Source of the DNA: Dehalococcoidia bacterium
GTDB lineage: Bacteria > Chloroflexota > Dehalococcoidia > Lucifugimonadales > UBA3495
Assembly: GCA_022827095.1 (NCBI GenBank)
Contig: JAJDTP010000006.1
Coordinates: 1-64,000 of the forward strand
Direction of reading: 5' to 3'
Length of the DNA stretch: 64,000 nt
Part shown: positions 33,253-43,025 of the stretch, piece by piece
Numbering within the stretch: the first letter of the stretch is position 1
Layout of the letters: each line of letters starts with the position of its first letter
Program-made: the position numbers and the translations under genes
Notes under the pieces: model-generated
What the model was told of the DNA's origin: nothing
The model's database searches: none
What the model saw: only the letters and a program-made list of their open reading frames with translations

Positions 33253-35613
33253 TCAGTTGGCGCAGAACTGCAAACCAAGGGCGTCGAAGTCGTTGTCCGC
33301 AACCCCTTGCAGGGCAAGCGGGACGCAGCCGGTCAGCTGGTTGCCGGCGAGGCGGCTTATTTCCAAGTTGACCAAGTTCCCCAACTCCGACGGTATCGGG
33401 CCGGTCAACTGGTTGCTATTGAGGTACAACCGCTCCAGGCTGTTAAGGCTGCCCAGCCAGGCAGGAACGGGCCCGGTCAGCTGGTTGCCCCACAGGTATA
33501 GACGCGTCAGCTTGGTGAGGTTCTGCAACTCAGATGGTATGGGCCCGGTCAGCTGGTTCCCGCCCAGGTTCAGGTCATCCAGGTTGGTCAGATTGCCTAG
33601 CCAAGTAGGCAAGTCTCCGGTCAACTGGGTTTCGTTGAGATCAAACCGACGCAGATTGGATAGGTTGCCCAGCCAGATAGGAATAGGTCCGGTCAAATGG
33701 TTATCGTTGAGGCGCAAAGTTTGCAGGTTGGAGAGGTTGCCTAGCCGGGAGGGTATCGGCCCATCCAACTGGTTGCCATTGAGGCGCAACGCTTGCAGGT
33801 TGGAGAGGTTGCCCAGCTGGGACGGTATCGTCCCGGTCAACTCGTTGTTGTTTAGACGCAGGTCGGCTAGGTTGGTGAGGCTGCTTAGGGAAGAGGGTAT
33901 CTCTCCCCGCAACCGGTTGTCGCCAAGTTGCAACCGTTCCAGGTTGTTCAAGTTGCCCAGCCAAGCCGGAATGGAGCCGGTCAGTTGGTTCCCCCACAGG
34001 TGTAGGTAGATCAGATTGGAAAGGCGGCTCAGGTCATCCGGTATTGGTCCTTCAAGGTCGTTGCCGCCGAGGGACAGCGTCTCCAACTTGGAGAGGTTCC
34101 CCAGGGAGGGAGGCAAGATCCCGGTCAATTGATTCCGGCCGAGGGACAGGTTCGTCAGGTTGGTGAGACGCACTAGCTCTGGCGGTATCGTCCCGGTCAA
34201 CTCGTTGCTGCTTAGGCGTAGGTCGGTCAGGTTGGAGAGGCTGCCCAGTTGGGATGGTATCTGGCCGGTCAACTGGTTCTCATAAAGGTATAGGAGTTCA
34301 AGATTGGAGAGGTTGCCCAGCGTCGTTGGAATTAGCCCGGTGAGTTGGTTGCGACTGAGGATTAGCCGTTTCAGGTTGTCGAGGTTGCCCAGTTGGGATG
34401 GTATTTGGCCGGTCAACTGGTTCTCATAGAGGTATAGGAGTTCAAGATTGGATAGATTGCCCAGCGTCGTTGGAATCGCCCCGGTCAGTTGGTTGCGGCT
34501 GAGGCTGAGCCGTTTCAATCTGGGAAGTTCCCCCAACTCCGCCGGTATCTCTCCTGTAAATTGGTTGCCGGACAGCCACAGCTCCTCCAGGTTTGACAGT
34601 TCGCCGAGCCAAGCAGGTACAGGGCCAGTCAGTTGGTTTCCCCAAAGGGATAGGTCAGTCAGATTGGGAAGACTGGTGAACTCTCGAGGTATCGGGCCTT
34701 GGAGATTGTTCATTCTGAGAGCCAATGCGGTAACCTGTCCGTTGGCATCGGTGATGACTCCGTGCCACTCCCGCATTGGCCGGTCACTTAGCCAGTTGGA
34801 ACTGTCCGTCCAATTCGCCCCGCCCGTGGCGTTAAAGATGGTGACCAAGGCCGCTCGGTCTGCAGACGAATCCATGGCCGCGCAACTGCTGCCATACATT
34901 TGATCTATGCTTTGGAGCCACGACTGGAACGTGCTATCGACGGGCGCGCAGAGTGCCGGGTTATTGTAAAAAGCGAGATACTCCAGCGCAGTAAGCCGAA
35001 TCATATCTTGCGGTAGTGTACCGGTAAGTTCGTTCCTCCACAGGCGTAGTTCCTTCAAGTTAGTGAGGTTGCCCAGCTCCGGCGGTATCGCACCCTGAAG
35101 GTTGTTTTCTCCCATATCTAGTTCGGTGACCCGGCCATTGTCGTCGGTGGTTACGCCGTGCCACTCCCCAATGGGTTGGTCGCTGAGCCATCCGTCGTTG
35201 TTCGTCCAGTTGGGGCCGTCCGTGGCGTTGTAGAGGGCGACCAGCACATCCCGGTCGGTTGCTGACGGCGCGGGAGCAGTGGCGGCTGGGGTGGTTGGCG
35301 CGGGAGCAGTGGCGGCTGGGGTGGTTGGCGCGGGAGCAGTGGCGGCTGGGGTGGTTGGCGCGGGAGCAGTGGCGGCTGGGGTGGTTGGCGTGGGAGCAGT
35401 GGCGGCCGGAGTGGTTGGCGTGGGAGCAGTGGCGGCCGGAGTGGTTGGCGTGGGAGCAGTGGCGGCCGGAGTGGTTGGCACAGAGGCTTCAGGTTCGTTG
35501 CCTCCGCAAGCGACGACCACGGTCATCAGCAGGGCAACGGCGGCAACGGCCAGGATCGTCCGCCACGACAGAGGTGCTATAGCCAACGGGCCGGATCTGC
35601 TTGATTTGCGCAT
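33253..35613 (-). CDS. Secreted lipoprotein with about 20 leucine-rich repeats
   Basis: A 786-residue surface protein. A signal sequence ends in the lipobox VVAC near residue 36. A low-complexity stalk follows, made of ten-residue PTTPAATAP-type units encoded by a 30-bp minisatellite. Two LRR-cap segments (VLVALYNATDGPNWTNNDGW and ALVTIFNATGGANWTDSSNW) resemble those before plant-type LRRs. The rest is about twenty 24-residue repeats of the form L-x-x-L-x-L-x-x-N-x-L-T-G-x-I-P. The array predicts a long curved solenoid for binding outside the cell, perhaps adhesion or host contact. Near-identical repeat units show recent internal duplication. Confidence 0.92.
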   Translation of the reverse strand: MRKSSRSGPLAIAPLSWRTILAVAAVALLMTVVVACGGNEPEASVPTTPAATAPTPTTPAATAPTPTTPAATAPTPTTPAATAPAPTTPAATAPAPTTPAATAPAPTTPAATAPAPSATDRDVLVALYNATDGPNWTNNDGWLSDQPIGEWHGVTTDDNGRVTELDMGENNLQGAIPPELGNLTNLKELRLWRNELTGTLPQDMIRLTALEYLAFYNNPALCAPVDSTFQSWLQSIDQMYGSSCAAMDSSADRAALVTIFNATGGANWTDSSNWLSDRPMREWHGVITDANGQVTALALRMNNLQGPIPREFTSLPNLTDLSLWGNQLTGPVPAWLGELSNLEELWLSGNQFTGEIPAELGELPRLKRLSLSRNQLTGAIPTTLGNLSNLELLYLYENQLTGQIPSQLGNLDNLKRLILSRNQLTGLIPTTLGNLSNLELLYLYENQLTGQIPSQLGSLSNLTDLRLSSNELTGTIPPELVRLTNLTNLSLGRNQLTGILPPSLGNLSKLETLSLGGNDLEGPIPDDLSRLSNLIYLHLWGNQLTGSIPAWLGNLNNLERLQLGDNRLRGEIPSSLSSLTNLADLRLNNNELTGTIPSQLGNLSNLQALRLNGNQLDGPIPSRLGNLSNLQTLRLNDNHLTGPIPIWLGNLSNLRRFDLNETQLTGDLPTWLGNLTNLDDLNLGGNQLTGPIPSELQNLTKLTRLYLWGNQLTGPVPAWLGSLNSLERLYLNSNQLTGPIPSELGNLVNLEISRLAGNQLTGCVPLALQGVADNDFDALGLQFCAN
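35267..35476. repeat. 30-bp coding minisatellite, seven units
   Basis: Seven perfect 30-bp units lie head to tail. The four units at 35267-35386 are identical, and the three at 35387-35476 are identical to each other and differ from the first type by a few bases. They encode the Thr/Pro/Ala stalk of the LRR lipoprotein. Unit number could vary between strains without changing frame. Confidence 0.9.
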
Positions 35614-35719
35614 AGAACCTCCCTCGTGCCTGATATTTGCACGGCTGGCGGTATCTCAGAAAACAGCATCCGCCGGCCTGCCTTGCATTTTCCTATGACA
35701 TGGTGTTTACAGGCCGGCG

Positions 35720-35933
35720 CAGCGTCAACCATGAGGTAGTGGGTGGTTTGGGGCACGGCGTCCTAAGAAATGACCACCTCGCCGGGGTTTGGCGCGTCAC
35801 AAAGTTCGACGTTGGTGATAGGTGGAACGCTGCCCTAGGCCTCTGCCGGCGGTGCGCCGACAACGACAACGCTTACGAGGGAGATCAAGATGGCGGCGGG
35901 GAATGGTGCAGCGAGAAAATTCAAGGATTTCAT
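35720..35933 (-). pseudogene. Decayed secreted fibronectin III-type protein gene
   Basis: From an ATG at 35933 the frame reads a clean signal peptide (MKSLNFLAAPFPAAILISLV then SVVVVGAPPAEA), then a TAG at 35835-35837. Continuing in the same frame, PPITNVELCDAPNPGEVVIS followed by TAG and DAVPQTTHYLMV looks like the start of a fibronectin type III domain; the second TAG (35763-35765) stands where tryptophan is expected in SWDAVP. Two in-frame TAGs plus loss of the downstream part indicate a pseudogene. Confidence 0.6.
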
Positions 35934-36086
35934 TTATTCCCTCAGTGTCTAGTGGAACAGATGCCTGGTACACGCCTCAGTGTATGTCACCGCCGGCACA
36001 GTCAGTCATATACTGTAGGCTATGAACTTGATCAGACGGTAGTACACCGAGCCGTCGAGTTCGAATATAGTTTGGATATTGTCGTT

Positions 36087-36341
36087 CTAGCTGTTTTCAC
36101 GACAGATTTCGAGATGTCGTTGAATATCATCCATGTCCATGCTACCGGTGTCCAGTTCGTGTTGGAGGAAATCTCGGTAGTCACTGACGGATCTAAATCC
36201 TTCTGCATTTTTCAGGTAGTCCCCTTGCCACTTCCAGTTGCAGTTGGCAAGGTCCTTGACCGGATCTCCACCGATCCCGCCACAAGACAATGCCGCTCCA
36301 ATGACCAAGGCGCCGATGACTGGAATGGCGATTTTGAGCAT
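36087..36341 (-). CDS. Small lipoprotein, unknown function
   Basis: An 84-residue protein with GGAGG six bases before the start at 36341. The signal sequence (LKIAIPVIGALVIGAAL) ends in the lipobox ALSC, with the lipidated cysteine at residue 20. The mature part has two more cysteines (NCNWKWQGDY and EICRENS) and acidic helices. No family is recognised. Confidence 0.7.
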   Translation of the reverse strand: MLKIAIPVIGALVIGAALSCGGIGGDPVKDLANCNWKWQGDYLKNAEGFRSVSDYRDFLQHELDTGSMDMDDIQRHLEICRENS

Positions 36342-36602
36342 TTTCTTCCTCCCCGGCCAATCGCTCCCGGCCAATCGCTTGCCGTTCCAACGGATTACGC
36401 TGGTTATTGGCTGATGATTGTATAGATTTCATAGGCTAATGTGGCTGGATGAATGAAACCTTTTTCGCACACCCAATGTGATTGGTAGGAGCCTCTTGTT
36501 GCCTGTGGAAAGTACCATATATATGGCACGATATCCATAGACGATTGTCTATGAAACGAGAAAACTGCGGACATCTTGACCGTGGGGTAAAATTGACGCG
36601 CG

Positions 36603-36716
36603 CTACCGGTCCGTCCGGTACAGGTAGCGGATGTCCCAGAGGCCGAAGAGCGTGGCGGTGGTGTTGCCGAAGACGTTGCGCACGGCGGCGATGCGCTCGT
36701 CCTGGACTGTGCAGAT
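36603..36716 (-). pseudogene. C-terminal remnant of a protein-coding gene
   Basis: A short frame reads QDERIAAVRNVFGNTTATLF followed by GLWDIRYLYRTDR and a stop. It has clear coding character but no start and no upstream continuation, so it looks like the 3' stump of a lost gene. The ERIAAV...GNTTATLFGL pattern resembles the C-termini of amidohydrolase-superfamily proteins; this is only a suggestion. The rest of the spacer 36342-36801 shows no other gene. Confidence 0.5.
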
Positions 36717-36761
36717 GCAATTAATTCTGCAATTATCAGTATCCAAAAGTCCGGCGGCCAT

Positions 36762-36767
36762 TATAAT
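36762..36767 (+). promoter_or_regulatory. -10 box of the gamma-glutamyltransferase gene
   Basis: TATAAT, 35 bp before the start codon at 36802. The -35 region is not convincing. Confidence 0.35.
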
Positions 36768-36801
36768 CAGAGGGTCAACCCGCTACCCAGGAGGCGTTAC
36801 C

Positions 36802-38433
36802 ATGTCCATCACCCAACTCACCCGCAGCGCCGTGTACGGCCAGAATGGCATGGTCTGCTCGAACTCGCCCCTGGCGGGGGCAGCCGGACTCCGTGTCATG
36901 CAGGATGGCGGGAATGCCTTCGACGCCGCCCTGGCGGTTGCGGCCGTGGAATGCGTTACCCTGGTGCCAGTTTGCGGCCTGGGCGGCGATTCGTTCATCC
37001 TGGCCTACGACGCCAAGAGCGGCCGGGTCACCAACATCAACAGCAGCGGGGTTGCCGCGTCGGGCGCTGATGCCGAACACTACCGCAGCCAGGGCCTGGC
37101 CTTGATGCCCATACAGGGGCCGCACTCGATATCCGTGCCCGGAGAGGCCGCCGCGTGGGAGACCATGCACCGCAGTTTCGGCACTATGCCCTTTGCGGAC
37201 CTGCTGGCCCCTGCCATCCAGTACGCGGATCGAGGGTTCCCGGTGTCGCCTCGCATCGCGCGGTCTTTCGCCGGAAACGCCGAGTTACTGGGACGTTTCG
37301 CGGCCACCGCCGACATCTACCTGACCAACGGCGGGCGGTCGCCCCGAGTCGGTGAGGTCCTGGTCAACGGCGATTTGGCGAACACGATGCGCGCTGTTGC
37401 CGAGGGTGGCGCCGACGCTTTCTACCGCAGCGACATCGCTGCGAAGATGGTTGAGGGGCTGAACAATGCCGGCGGGTTGTTCACCGAGGCCGATTTCGCC
37501 GGCCATTACGCCGACGTGGGCGACGCGATCACCACCACGTACCGCGAGCACACCGTGTACCAGACCCGCCCGCCGTCCCAGGGGTTCCTGCTGCTGGAGA
37601 TGCTGAACATCGTCAGCGGTCACGACCTGTCGTCGATGACGCCGAACTCGGCGGACTCGATACACCTGCTGGTGGAAGCGAAGAAGATCGCGTACTCGGA
37701 CCGCAATCGTCTCGCCGGCGACCCGAACTTCGTTGACTGGCCGCTGGACGGCCTGCTGTCGTCAGAGTACGCCGACCTGCGCCGCGAGCAGATCCATCCC
37801 TTCCAGGCCGGCGATGAAGTCCGCCCCCTGGTTCCGGTGAACGGCCACGGCGACACCACGTATTTCTGCGTCGCTGACGGCGAGGGCAATGCGGTCAGCT
37901 GGATCCACAGCCTGTCCAACGGGTTCGGTTCGGGCGTCGTCGCTCCTGGCACCGGCGTGCTGTTCAACAACCGTGCCGGGCGTGGATTTAGCCTGGAACC
38001 GGACCATCCCAACGTCATTGCCCCGGGCAAGCGGACCATGCACACGCTGAACTGCTACCTGACCACGGTGGGCGGTGAGGTGTCCATTGTCGGTGGTACG
38101 CCCGGCGGGGATGTCCAGCCGCAGGTGGGGATCCAGATGCTGACCAAGTTGATTGACGGGGGGCTGCAACCCCAGGACGCCGTTGAATCGCCGCGTTGGC
38201 ACAGTTTCCCCGGCACCGACCCGGCGACGATCAACCGCGCCGGTGAGCTCAGAGTAGAGATGGGCATGCCGGACGACACGATCCGGGACCTGGGTCGGAT
38301 GGGGCACAACGTGGTGCAGAACCCGCTGGGTTCCTACCACGGCGTGGTGCAACTCATCGTGCGGGACCGGCGCCGTGGCGTGCTGGCGGGAGCCTCCGAC
38401 CCGCGGGGAGATGGCCAGTCCGTGGCCTATTGA
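36802..38433 (+). CDS. Gamma-glutamyltransferase family protein
   Basis: A 543-residue Ntn hydrolase precursor. GGAGG lies eight bases before the start at 36802. The N-terminal half has ALAVAAVECVTLVPVCGLGG and PGEAAAWETMHRSFG. The self-cleavage and catalytic threonine is T352 in GHGDTTYFCVADGEGNAVSW, and GGTPGGDVQPQVGIQML forms the oxyanion region. No signal peptide is present, unlike periplasmic GGT of E. coli, so this is probably a cytoplasmic member. It may act on glutathione-like or other gamma-glutamyl compounds, or be related to cephalosporin acylases. Confidence 0.92.
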   Translation: MSITQLTRSAVYGQNGMVCSNSPLAGAAGLRVMQDGGNAFDAALAVAAVECVTLVPVCGLGGDSFILAYDAKSGRVTNINSSGVAASGADAEHYRSQGLALMPIQGPHSISVPGEAAAWETMHRSFGTMPFADLLAPAIQYADRGFPVSPRIARSFAGNAELLGRFAATADIYLTNGGRSPRVGEVLVNGDLANTMRAVAEGGADAFYRSDIAAKMVEGLNNAGGLFTEADFAGHYADVGDAITTTYREHTVYQTRPPSQGFLLLEMLNIVSGHDLSSMTPNSADSIHLLVEAKKIAYSDRNRLAGDPNFVDWPLDGLLSSEYADLRREQIHPFQAGDEVRPLVPVNGHGDTTYFCVADGEGNAVSWIHSLSNGFGSGVVAPGTGVLFNNRAGRGFSLEPDHPNVIAPGKRTMHTLNCYLTTVGGEVSIVGGTPGGDVQPQVGIQMLTKLIDGGLQPQDAVESPRWHSFPGTDPATINRAGELRVEMGMPDDTIRDLGRMGHNVVQNPLGSYHGVVQLIVRDRRRGVLAGASDPRGDGQSVAY

Positions 38434-38634
38434 TGTCCCGCAAGCGCGGGCTTGAGACTCCTTCTCTCGGCTAGGCGGGCGGGCCTCTACGCTCTGGTCT
38501 CGGGCTGCTGCCGGCGCTTCCCTACTCGGTGGGTTTGCCGGATCTACGACTCTAATTGGTCGCCAGAATACTGGCGGGCCGGCTTCCGGAGAAACAGCCG
38601 ACCGGGTTTTGGACGCAGTACTGAAACGTCCAGT

Positions 38635-39168
38635 TCACTCCTCTGGAAAGTAGTAGATCGCCGGCAGGCCGCGGTACCGCTCGTCGAAGTCCATGCCGTA
38701 ACCCACGACGAAGTGGTTGGGGATGGTGAACCCGACGTAGTCGTACTGGACCTCAACCGCCCGACGGTCCGGTTTGTCCAGAAGGGTGCAATAGCGCAAT
38801 GAGGCGGGTTCCAGGCCGCTGATGTAGTTTTTCACGGCCACGCAGGTATATCCGGTGTCCGCGATGTCGTCCACGATGAGCACATGCTGGCCGCCTAGAT
38901 GGCTGGGATCTAAAGTGCCGGTCAGCCTGACGTCGCCGGAGGATTGGGTGCCGCCGCCGTAGCTGCTGGCCCGCACGAATTCGAGGCGATGTACTTCGGC
39001 CTGCAAAACCCGCAACAGGTCCGCGGTGAAGATCGCCGCGCCCTTGAGGACGCACACGATTACCATGCCGGTGGTCGCGTAGTCGCGGTCGATTTCGCGG
39101 GCCAGCGTGGCAACGCCGGCCCGAAGCTCGTCTTCGGGGATCAGGACGGCCAGGCCGTCACGTCGCAT
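38635..39168 (-). CDS. hpt: Hypoxanthine phosphoribosyltransferase
   Basis: A 177-residue purine-salvage enzyme. It has VCVLKGAAIFTADLLR (pyrophosphate loop), the flexible loop near SSYGGGTQSSGDVRL and the PRPP-binding motif VLIVDDIADTGYTC. The motif DYVGFTIPNHFVVGYGMD and FDERYRGLPAIYY complete the family pattern. It follows gyrB by 28 bp on the same strand. Confidence 0.93.
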   Translation of the reverse strand: MRRDGLAVLIPEDELRAGVATLAREIDRDYATTGMVIVCVLKGAAIFTADLLRVLQAEVHRLEFVRASSYGGGTQSSGDVRLTGTLDPSHLGGQHVLIVDDIADTGYTCVAVKNYISGLEPASLRYCTLLDKPDRRAVEVQYDYVGFTIPNHFVVGYGMDFDERYRGLPAIYYFPEE

Positions 39169-39196
39169 CGCGGTGGCCCCGGAACCGAAGGGTGGA

Positions 39197-41293
<2,097 letters not shown>

Positions 41294-41402
41294 CCAAATC
41301 TGTCGTTCCTTTGCCATGACGCAGACGTCAGCAATTCACGGATTTTAGGAAATCCGCCAAAGATTTTGGACGATTTCGGGGCGGGTTCGGACCGCTTTCG
41401 TA

Positions 41403-41861
41403 TCAGTCGGACAGTGCCTCGCCGCCTCCTTCGCCGGCGGGCGGATAGTACCAGTCTCCAGAGAGCAGGCTGGAGATCGCCAACCGCATGGGTTCGAACA
41501 GGGGTAGGGGCGGATCGCGCAACGGAAACCAACCGTATTCACAGAAGGAGCCGTCACCGGCCTGGGGAACGGGGTCCTGGTCGCCGATATCGCCCAGGAA
41601 CTCCACGTCCACATAGTGACGGTCGTAAGCAACAATGTTGCTCAGGCAAAGCACGCGAAGCTCGCCCACCTCCACTCCCAACTCTTCGTGGGCCTCCCGG
41701 CGGGCGCACTGCTCCAGCGTTTCTCCGAACTCGAGATGGCCGCCCGCCGAGCCCCAGGTCGCCTCGCCGTGGGCTCCCTGCCGCTGCGCCAGGAAGACCT
41801 TGCCGCCCCTGACGAATACCACTCCCACACCCACCAGCGGCCTGTCTGCCTGCGTACTCAC
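41403..41861 (-). CDS. NUDIX hydrolase
   Basis: A 152-residue pyrophosphohydrolase, probably acting on a nucleotide or nucleotide sugar. The NUDIX box is complete: GGHLEFGETLEQCARREAHE followed by ELG. VFLAQRQGAHGEATWGSAGG before it is typical of MutT-like members. A TATACT box ends 7 bp before the GTG at 41861, so transcription probably starts at the codon itself (leaderless); that is why I prefer 41861 over the TTG at 41885. Confidence 0.88.
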   Translation of the reverse strand: MSTQADRPLVGVGVVFVRGGKVFLAQRQGAHGEATWGSAGGHLEFGETLEQCARREAHEELGVEVGELRVLCLSNIVAYDRHYVDVEFLGDIGDQDPVPQAGDGSFCEYGWFPLRDPPLPLFEPMRLAISSLLSGDWYYPPAGEGGGEALSD

Positions 41862-41867
41862 GGCCTC

Positions 41868-41873
41868 AGTATA
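41868..41873 (-). promoter_or_regulatory. Extended -10 of the NUDIX gene
   Basis: TGCTATACT on the minus strand, with TATACT ending 7 bp from the GTG start, predicts a leaderless transcript. Confidence 0.4.
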
Positions 41874-41885
41874 GCACGGGGTCAA

Positions 41886-42249
41886 GGACGCCCCAGCGTC
41901 GAGTACACCTGGGTTCCCACGCGTACCTTTTTGGTGATCGTCAGGAGGGAAGAGAGGTGGTGATCTCGTTGCTCACAAGCGTCCGATGTCCCGACCAGAT
42001 TGCCACGCTATGCCCCTCAAGCGTACCCACTTTCAAAAATCAGCGGGACGTTTTACCGGGATAAACAGGATGAACGGGATGGACAGGATGATTCCAGTTT
42101 GGGCTTGACCGGCGACGGTCTCAACCCGGCACCCGCTCATCCGATATTGAGCGGGTGCCGCAGGTGACGAGATTGCCACCCCCGCATCAAGTGTGGGGTC
42201 GCTATAACGATTCGAGTGAAACTGGATACGCGTGAGGACAGCTACGGCG
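41886..42249. other. Spacer with dispersed repeats and a 13-bp hairpin
   Basis: No gene is evident. The spacer holds an ATAAACAGGATGAACGGGAT element (42061-42090), the strong hairpin at 42127-42160 and a GAGATTGCCACCCCCGCATC element (42169 onward) similar to one near 1970. Confidence 0.5.
42127..42160. repeat. Perfect 13-bp hairpin
   Basis: Arms CGGCACCCGCTCA and TGAGCGGGTGCCG enclose an 8-base loop. There is no T tract. It lies about 90 bp before the PHP gene promoter and may be a REP-type element or a terminator. Confidence 0.6.
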
Positions 42250-42278
42250 TTGACGCGGTTCGGGGCTACGCATAGACT
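42250..42278 (+). promoter_or_regulatory. Sigma-70-type promoter of the PHP gene
   Basis: TTGACG (42250-42255), a 17-bp spacer and TAGACT (42273-42278). The start ATG is only 11 bp after the -10 box and lacks a Shine-Dalgarno sequence, so the mRNA is probably leaderless or nearly so. Confidence 0.55.
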
Positions 42279-42288
42279 GGTAGTGCTT

Positions 42289-42993
42289 ATGTCACGCATT
42301 TTTGACTTACACATCCATACGACCAAAGGCAGCTCCGATTCCAGCCTGACGCCCGAAGAACTCATCCTGGAGGCAGAACGTCTGGGACTGCGTGGCTTGT
42401 GCATCACCGAACATTCCGGTCCATGGGACCGGCACGAATTCGCGGCCTTTGCCGCCCTGCACAACGTCGTGCTCATCCGCGCCATGGAAGCCGACACCGA
42501 CATGGGTCACATCCTGGCTTTCGGCGTGGACCGGTACCAAAGTGGGTTCAACCGCGCGGAGGAGCTCAGCAAAGCGGCCCACGCCGTTGGCGGCTTCGTC
42601 GTGTCGGCGCACCCGTTCCGGGGTGTCCTGGGGCGACATCAGCGAACCCGCCCTCTACTCTATCCCGACCCCAAGGAGCCGATCCCGCAGGATGTCGACA
42701 CTGCTATGACGCATCCGGTGTTCCAGTTGACGGACGCCATCGAGGTTGCCAACGGCGGCACGTCTGACGAGGAAAATCGCTTTGCGGCCGACGTCGCCCA
42801 ACGGTTGAACCTGCCGGTGACCGGTGGCAGCGACGCTCACAGCCACCACGGGCTGGGCAAATTCGTGACCGAATTCCCCGACGAAATCTTTGACGAGGCC
42901 CAGTTTCTCGCGGCGCTGCATCGCCGGGACTTCCGCCCGTTGGAAGGGCTGAGGCAGGGATCCTTGCGGCCGTACCGCCTGCGCTCAACGTAG
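42289..42993 (+). CDS. PHP-domain phosphoesterase
   Basis: A 234-residue metal-dependent phosphoesterase of the PHP superfamily. Metal motifs are FDLHIHTTKGSSDSSLTPEE, CITEHSGPWDRHE, the histidine in VVSAHPFRG and VTGGSDAHSHHGLG. Length fits the short stand-alone PHP proteins that act on nucleotides or histidinol phosphate-like substrates. The DnaQ-DinG gene starts 32 bp downstream on the same strand. Confidence 0.88.
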   Translation: MSRIFDLHIHTTKGSSDSSLTPEELILEAERLGLRGLCITEHSGPWDRHEFAAFAALHNVVLIRAMEADTDMGHILAFGVDRYQSGFNRAEELSKAAHAVGGFVVSAHPFRGVLGRHQRTRPLLYPDPKEPIPQDVDTAMTHPVFQLTDAIEVANGGTSDEENRFAADVAQRLNLPVTGGSDAHSHHGLGKFVTEFPDEIFDEAQFLAALHRRDFRPLEGLRQGSLRPYRLRST

Positions 42994-43025
42994 GCTCGGT
43001 TTCGCGCCGAGAGCAGTTCATCGCG

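Noticed and set aside
35267..35476. The regular 30-bp units looked briefly like a CRISPR array.
   Set aside because: The units are head to tail without spacers and are in frame inside the LRR lipoprotein gene.
35637..36425. A 262-codon plus-strand frame between the LRR gene and ggt.
   Set aside because: It crosses the reverse strand of the small lipoprotein gene and of the fibronectin remnant, and has no coherent domain.
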